From: an uncultured Bacteroides sp.
GTDB lineage: Bacteria; Bacteroidota; Bacteroidia; Cytophagales; Cyclobacteriaceae
NCBI GenBank assembly: GCA_902168185.1
Contig: CABHOV010000039.1
Coordinates: 98,482-162,481 of the forward strand
Direction of reading: 5' to 3'
Length of the DNA: 64,000 nt
Part shown: one piece after another, positions 63,001-64,000 of the stretch
How positions within the stretch are numbered: position 1 is the stretch's first letter
How the letters are laid out: each line of letters opens with the position of its first letter
Notes under the pieces: model-generated
What the model was told of the DNA's origin: nothing
Database searches by the model: none
What the model saw: the letters and a program-made list of their open reading frames with translations, nothing else
Translations under genes and position numbers: made by a program

Positions 63001-64000
63001 TAGTGCAGCTCGATGGAAGTAATAATCAGACTATCACTTCGTCAAATTCAATCCCTGTTATTCAGCAACTCATTGTAAATAAAACGTCTGGTACAAATAC
63101 GGTTACATTAAATTCACCTGTTAGTATAGGGAGTGCAGCAACCTTAACGACTGGTATAATAAATACAACATCTGCTAATTATCTGAATTTTAACGCAGGT
63201 AGTTCAGTATCAGGAGCAAGCAGCGCAAGCTACGTGGATGGGCCTGTTCGCAAGACGGGCAGCACGGCATTTGATTTTCCTACAGGTAACAACTCAATTT
63301 ATCGCCCTATAGCAATGTCAGCACCAAATGTAGCGGCTGATGCATTTACTGCTCAATACTTTAATGCTGCCCAACCGTATGGTGATGAAGGAACTTTTGC
63401 TTCGCCTCTTTATACTATAAGTGCGTGTGAATACTGGACACTGGATCGTACTATAGGAACATCAGATGTAGCAGTTACGTTAGGCTGGAATTCTGCGGAT
63501 TGCCCTCAAGACGCATATGTTACAGACCCTTCTTCTCTAGTAGTTGCACGATGGGATGGAGGTGCATGGGTAAGTCATGGCAACGGTGGGACTACTGGCA
63601 ATGCAGCAACCGGCACGGTTAGTTCAAGTGCAGCAATTACAAGCTTCAGTCCTTTTGCATTGGGTACTACGTCTCCTGTTAATCCGCTGCCTGTAGAGTG
63701 GCTGTCTTTTGCATGTAGTAAAACCAACACCGGCACAGTCAAGCTAACATGGATTACTGCCAGCGAATTGAATAGCGATTACTTTTCAATAGAGAAATCA
63801 AAGGATGGGTTAAGCTTTCAATCTATTGGTAAAACGAAAGCTTCAGGAACTACTAATAATACAAATCGGTATGTCTATGAAGACTCAAGCATTAATTCAG
63901 GGCGAGCATACTATCGTTTAAAGCAAGTTGATCTGGATGGTAAATTTGAATACTCTGAAGTTTGTTATGTGAATAGTCCTGTAGAAGAATACACTTTGAA
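60078..64000 (+). CDS. Very large repetitive secreted protein (T9SS-type), 5' part
   Basis: An open frame from the ATG at 60078 runs off the window, giving at least 1307 residues. The signal peptide is MFKRAFILLLLFLLHYTVQG; the mature protein begins QRYWIASTSSNWNNTANWS, typical of Bacteroidota surface proteins. Residues to about 1000 are rich in T, S, G and N and consist of beta-solenoid-like repeats (phrases FNGDVTF, LYLNGCTYNG, FNGNI, TLASGKTI). A unit of about 510-565 bp recurs with landmarks near 60537, 61053, 61561, 62115 and 62681. After residue 1190 a fibronectin-like region appears (NPLPVEWLSFACSKTN, then YYRLKQVDLDGKFEYSEV), which usually precedes a type IX sorting domain; that end is not in the window. 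Probable cell-surface or adhesive role. Confidence 0.85.
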   Translation, partial: MFKRAFILLLLFLLHYTVQGQRYWIASTSSNWNNTANWSETSGGAGGASVPVAGVAAVFNSGGTGNCTLDIAPTIGTITITGYTGTINLNGNNLTISGSTALTFSSGTISNSGATAAVALNTTGAATFDGCTITANISGTAGSVTFNGGSTFGGTVNLSAPTILLNGTTSSKNTFNNTTTLTKTGSTTDLGTGANIFNSVTTLINSGTGTFESANNYADTFNGDVTLTNTSTSRIHMADGTTGTVFNGNIIVNSTGSGTTSGVRFGFNSGTSASLAEGKTITAGTFTAGTLYLCRFTQGTSVGTTTQTLTLTGTAILNLGPSSTFNGNVTFKAPQVYLNGCTYNGTAYVQKNGASNNLGDGGNVFNGITTLVNSGTGYFATAFISPDIFNADLTATNTGTSWVALSDNAIGTKFNGNIIVNSTNGTANAGVTFGNGPSSTMTCTLASGKTITVGSTGFTAGRLRFRGFIQSGATPQTLTLTGTAQLFVGNRSTFNGDVTFKAPQLYLDGCTYNGTAYLEKTGATNNLATLGSNIFNSTSTIINSGSGYLRTNGNNVFNSTTAITSSGSADVLLELTTASTYNGNVTFTNSGSSRIWVAYNGANAFNGNIMVNSTAGSGITFCGSTGTATLASTKTITVGSLGFSIGTLTLQSFTQSGSTSQAMTFSGTGILTVGPNSTFNGDITFKSPQLYLNGCTYNGATYLEKTGPTDNFSTGSNTFSTAASIINSGNGYLRTSGNNTFNGTTTITNSGSGDIALEFTNGDTYNGDVTFSNTGSSSSSILYVAHNSSTLFNGNILVNCTSGIGITFCGNTTASATLASGKTIATGAAGFSTGTLTLQRFTQTGSTSQAMTFTGTGILTIGTSTTFNGDVTFAAPQVYLNGGTYNGVADIQKDGATTNNSIGGNIFSGATLLTNNSTAQWRLASTTADTYNAAITFSQNSTGALQPAYAGTNSFYSDITINSATAVTFGAGAGIVQLDGSNNQTITSSNSIPVIQQLIVNKTSGTNTVTLNSPVSIGSAATLTTGIINTTSANYLNFNAGSSVSGASSASYVDGPVRKTGSTAFDFPTGNNSIYRPIAMSAPNVAADAFTAQYFNAAQPYGDEGTFASPLYTISACEYWTLDRTIGTSDVAVTLGWNSADCPQDAYVTDPSSLVVARWDGGAWVSHGNGGTTGNAATGTVSSSAAITSFSPFALGTTSPVNPLPVEWLSFACSKTNTGTVKLTWITASELNSDYFSIEKSKDGLSFQSIGKTKASGTTNNTNRYVYEDSSINSGRAYYRLKQVDLDGKFEYSEVCYVNSPVEEYTL
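60537..62800 (+). repeat. Tandem ~0.5-kb coding repeats within the secreted protein gene
   Basis: The phrase AATGGxGATGTAACxTTT followed by a CCACAG element recurs at about 61053, 61561, 62115 and 62681, with a more diverged version near 60537. Spacing is 508-566 bp. Copies differ by many substitutions and small indels, so this is an old internal duplication rather than a recent one. Confidence 0.75.

Noticed and set aside
1..64000. tRNA, rRNA, CRISPR, transposase or prophage
   Set aside because: I looked through intergenic regions and protein products on both strands and found no convincing candidate for any of these.

Overview
The window looks like chromosomal DNA of a Bacteroidota bacterium, most likely of the Cytophagales. 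It has SusC/SusD-type TonB systems, CarboxypepD_reg-type receptor N-termini, a long repetitive secreted protein of the type IX secretion style, TAnnTTTG-type promoter boxes, and few Shine-Dalgarno sequences. I see no phage, transposase, CRISPR array, tRNA or rRNA.

Region 1 (1-21.9 kb) is a nearly complete nitrate assimilation locus. It holds the catalytic end of nirB plus nirD, a NarX-like kinase with a NarL-type regulator, a NarK-type MFS carrier, an outer-membrane porin, a NrtABD-type ABC importer, and a single-chain nitrate reductase fused to its own FAD/NADH reductase and BFD domains. It ends with an unusual rubredoxin-tailed protein that resembles a nitrite/sulfite reductase half-domain but lacks the siroheme-cluster cysteines. 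A cluster of six TACGTA hexamers precedes the NarK gene and two more precede the kinase, which suggests one regulon. Interspersed are a PRC-barrel protein, a secreted NIPSNAP protein, a TetR/small protein/MFS operon, a DUF3820 protein and a TonB receptor.

Region 2 (21.9-43.2 kb) is an organophosphorus-themed accessory region. It holds a ClC channel, a PhnZ/TmpB-like HD oxygenase, a phosphonatase-like HAD hydrolase that keeps its candidate Schiff-base lysine, a membrane GAF/Cache sensor with no recognisable output domain, a DUF5690 permease, a PHP phosphoesterase and a TIGR03364-type FAD amine oxidoreductase. These are followed by an XRE-cupin regulator, a SusC/SusD pair and three exported phosphoesterases. 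Together they read as outer-membrane uptake, periplasmic trimming, inner-membrane import and C-P bond cleavage of a phosphonate-bearing substrate. I infer this from gene families and order. A four- to five-unit TTAAC array with exact 11-bp period lies inside this region and resembles a Pho box.

Region 3 (43.4-60 kb) mixes housekeeping and cobalamin-dependent functions: typA, a TPR protein, a TonB/MORN protein flanked by near-identical intergenic repeats, icmF, an FtsX-type permease, an ethanolamine module (permease, eutB, eutC) in which eutB and eutC are separated by two opposite-strand membrane-protein genes, and a universal stress protein. Region 4 (60.1 kb to the end) is the 5' part of a very long repetitive secreted protein that runs off the window.
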